Source of the DNA: an uncultured Ruminococcus sp. | GTDB lineage: Bacteria > Bacillota > Clostridia > Oscillospirales > Ruminococcaceae | Length of the DNA stretch: 7,542 nucleotides | Direction of reading: 5' to 3' | NCBI GenBank assembly: GCA_900554975.1 | Contig: USJI01000036.1 | Coordinates: 1-7,542, forward strand | Shown here: positions 6,734 to 7,542 of the stretch, in pieces | How the letters are laid out: every line of letters starts with the position of its first letter | How positions within the stretch are numbered: the first letter of the stretch is position 1 | Translations under genes and position numbers: made by a program | The notes under the pieces: generated by a model | Seen by the model: only the letters and a program-made list of their open reading frames with translations | Database searches by the model: none | What the model was told of the DNA's origin: nothing

Positions 6734-7542
6734 AAAGTTTAAAAAGGGGAAGTACGCTTATAACACTGATGCTCCTTGTGTTTATTACAGGACTCGAACT
6801 TCTTGTTGCGAAGATACAGATGGAAGCGTCCTTCTACATCAGCAATTCCGGTTCAAGAGATTTAGGATACATCTATGACAGAAACGGCGATATAATCTTT
6901 GACGATGATGCTAAGGAAGGAGATTACCCTGACGGATACTTCAAGGACTTCGGCAACCTTATAGGTGATGCAAGCGGACAGATGACCAATACGCTTGTTG
7001 CGAAGAATCTTGAAAGACTCAGCAATTACAGCTTTACTTCCGGTATCACAAGAAAGGGTGGAAAAGCCGCTATCTATTCAACACTTGACCATAAGGCAAA
7101 TGAACAGGTTTACAGTGCGTTCGGCGACAAGGAGGGCTGTGCCATAGCCTACAATTACAAAACAGGGGAGATACTCGTCTGCGTAAGCCGTCCGTCTGTT
7201 GACCCGCTTAAAGGGTACGATGACCTTGAGGAGGGAAGCCTTCTCTGCAAGGCGTTTTACAAGACGATTCCGGGTTCTACCCAGAAGGTTGCTACGCTTA
7301 TTTCGGCTACCGAAACCATGGGAATGGATAAGCTAATGGAAAAATCCTACACCTGTAACGGAGTGTATACAAACCAGACAGGTCTTGATATTGTCTGTCA
7401 TAACTCCTATGGCCACGGAACACAGAACATAGCTGAAGCTTTTGCAAACAGCTGTAATCCGTTTTTTGCACAGCTTGTCGAAGACCCTGACTGGACGCTC
7501 GACGATATAGAAAGATGCTATACAAATCTTGGGATTGCGGTA
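6730..7542 (+). CDS. Class B penicillin-binding protein, PbpA-like (partial, runs off right edge)
   Basis: This is a D,D-transpeptidase that cross-links peptidoglycan on the outer face of the membrane. The frame is open for 271 codons to the window end, out of roughly 450-490 expected. Residues about 9-27 form the single N-terminal membrane anchor. Then comes the class B signature YIYDRNG (47-53), a short N-terminal module, TLD (118-120), and the transpeptidase domain from about 136. The active-site motif is PGSTQK with nucleophile Ser183 and Lys186 (SxxK); the second motif is SCN at 241-243 (SxN). The third motif, KTG, lies beyond the edge. The short N-terminal part, with no large dimerisation domain, fits the PbpA group found beside rodA in actinobacteria and Clostridia. 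Start: AGGAGG (6719-6724) is 5 nt before the ATG, and the ATG overlaps the SEDS stop (ATGA, 4 nt), implying translational coupling and a stoichiometric pair. Confidence 0.93.
   Translation, partial: MKSLKRGSTLITLMLLVFITGLELLVAKIQMEASFYISNSGSRDLGYIYDRNGDIIFDDDAKEGDYPDGYFKDFGNLIGDASGQMTNTLVAKNLERLSNYSFTSGITRKGGKAAIYSTLDHKANEQVYSAFGDKEGCAIAYNYKTGEILVCVSRPSVDPLKGYDDLEEGSLLCKAFYKTIPGSTQKVATLISATETMGMDKLMEKSYTCNGVYTNQTGLDIVCHNSYGHGTQNIAEAFANSCNPFFAQLVEDPDWTLDDIERCYTNLGIAV

Noticed and set aside
1..7542. CRISPR array, tRNA, rRNA, phage or insertion-sequence transposase genes
   Set aside because: No spaced direct repeats, clover-leaf-like segments or transposase motifs were recognised by eye.

Overview
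The window looks like chromosomal core-genome DNA from a low-to-medium GC Firmicute of the Clostridia, most likely the Ruminococcus/Oscillospiraceae group. The reasons are the lon-engB gene order typical of Firmicutes, strong AAGGAG-type ribosome sites, the FHA/SEDS/PBP trio, and a Ruminococcus-style export signal at the left edge. The genus assignment is inference from style, not a database match.

Left edge (1-400): the first 39 codons of a secreted or lipid-anchored protein on the minus strand, then a 180-bp non-coding element (158-337) whose two halves form one long imperfect inverted repeat, like a MITE. It directly abuts the rho-independent terminator (336-376) that ends the next operon.

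Minus-strand operon (401-4754, read right to left): lon (ATP-dependent protease), engB/ysxC (ribosome-assembly GTPase, 13 nt after lon) and lysA (diaminopimelate decarboxylase, 27 nt after engB). A near-consensus sigma-A promoter (TTGCAA-17-TATAAT) lies upstream of lon, and the leader contains a 9-bp hairpin. All three proteins look intact with their catalytic residues present.

Divergent intergenic region (4755-4987): AT-rich, holding back-to-back promoters for lon (minus) and for the plus-strand cell-wall operon (TTGATA-17-TATAAT).

Plus-strand operon (4988-7542, runs off the edge): a small membrane-anchored FHA protein, a polytopic SEDS (FtsW/RodA/SpoVE) glycosyltransferase, and a class B penicillin-binding protein of the short PbpA-like type. 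They are tightly coupled (0-nt gap, then a 4-nt ATGA overlap). The trio reads as a peptidoglycan synthase (glycan polymerase plus transpeptidase) with a phosphothreonine-reading partner. It resembles the actinobacterial fha-rodA-pbpA-pknAB cluster, but no kinase or phosphatase is visible here. lysA in the neighbouring operon consumes meso-diaminopimelate, itself a possible wall precursor, but that link is only by neighbourhood.

Nothing in the window is a clearly new system. The best leads are the palindromic element, the FHA-SEDS-PBP module with its altered SEDS motifs, and the unusual lon leader.
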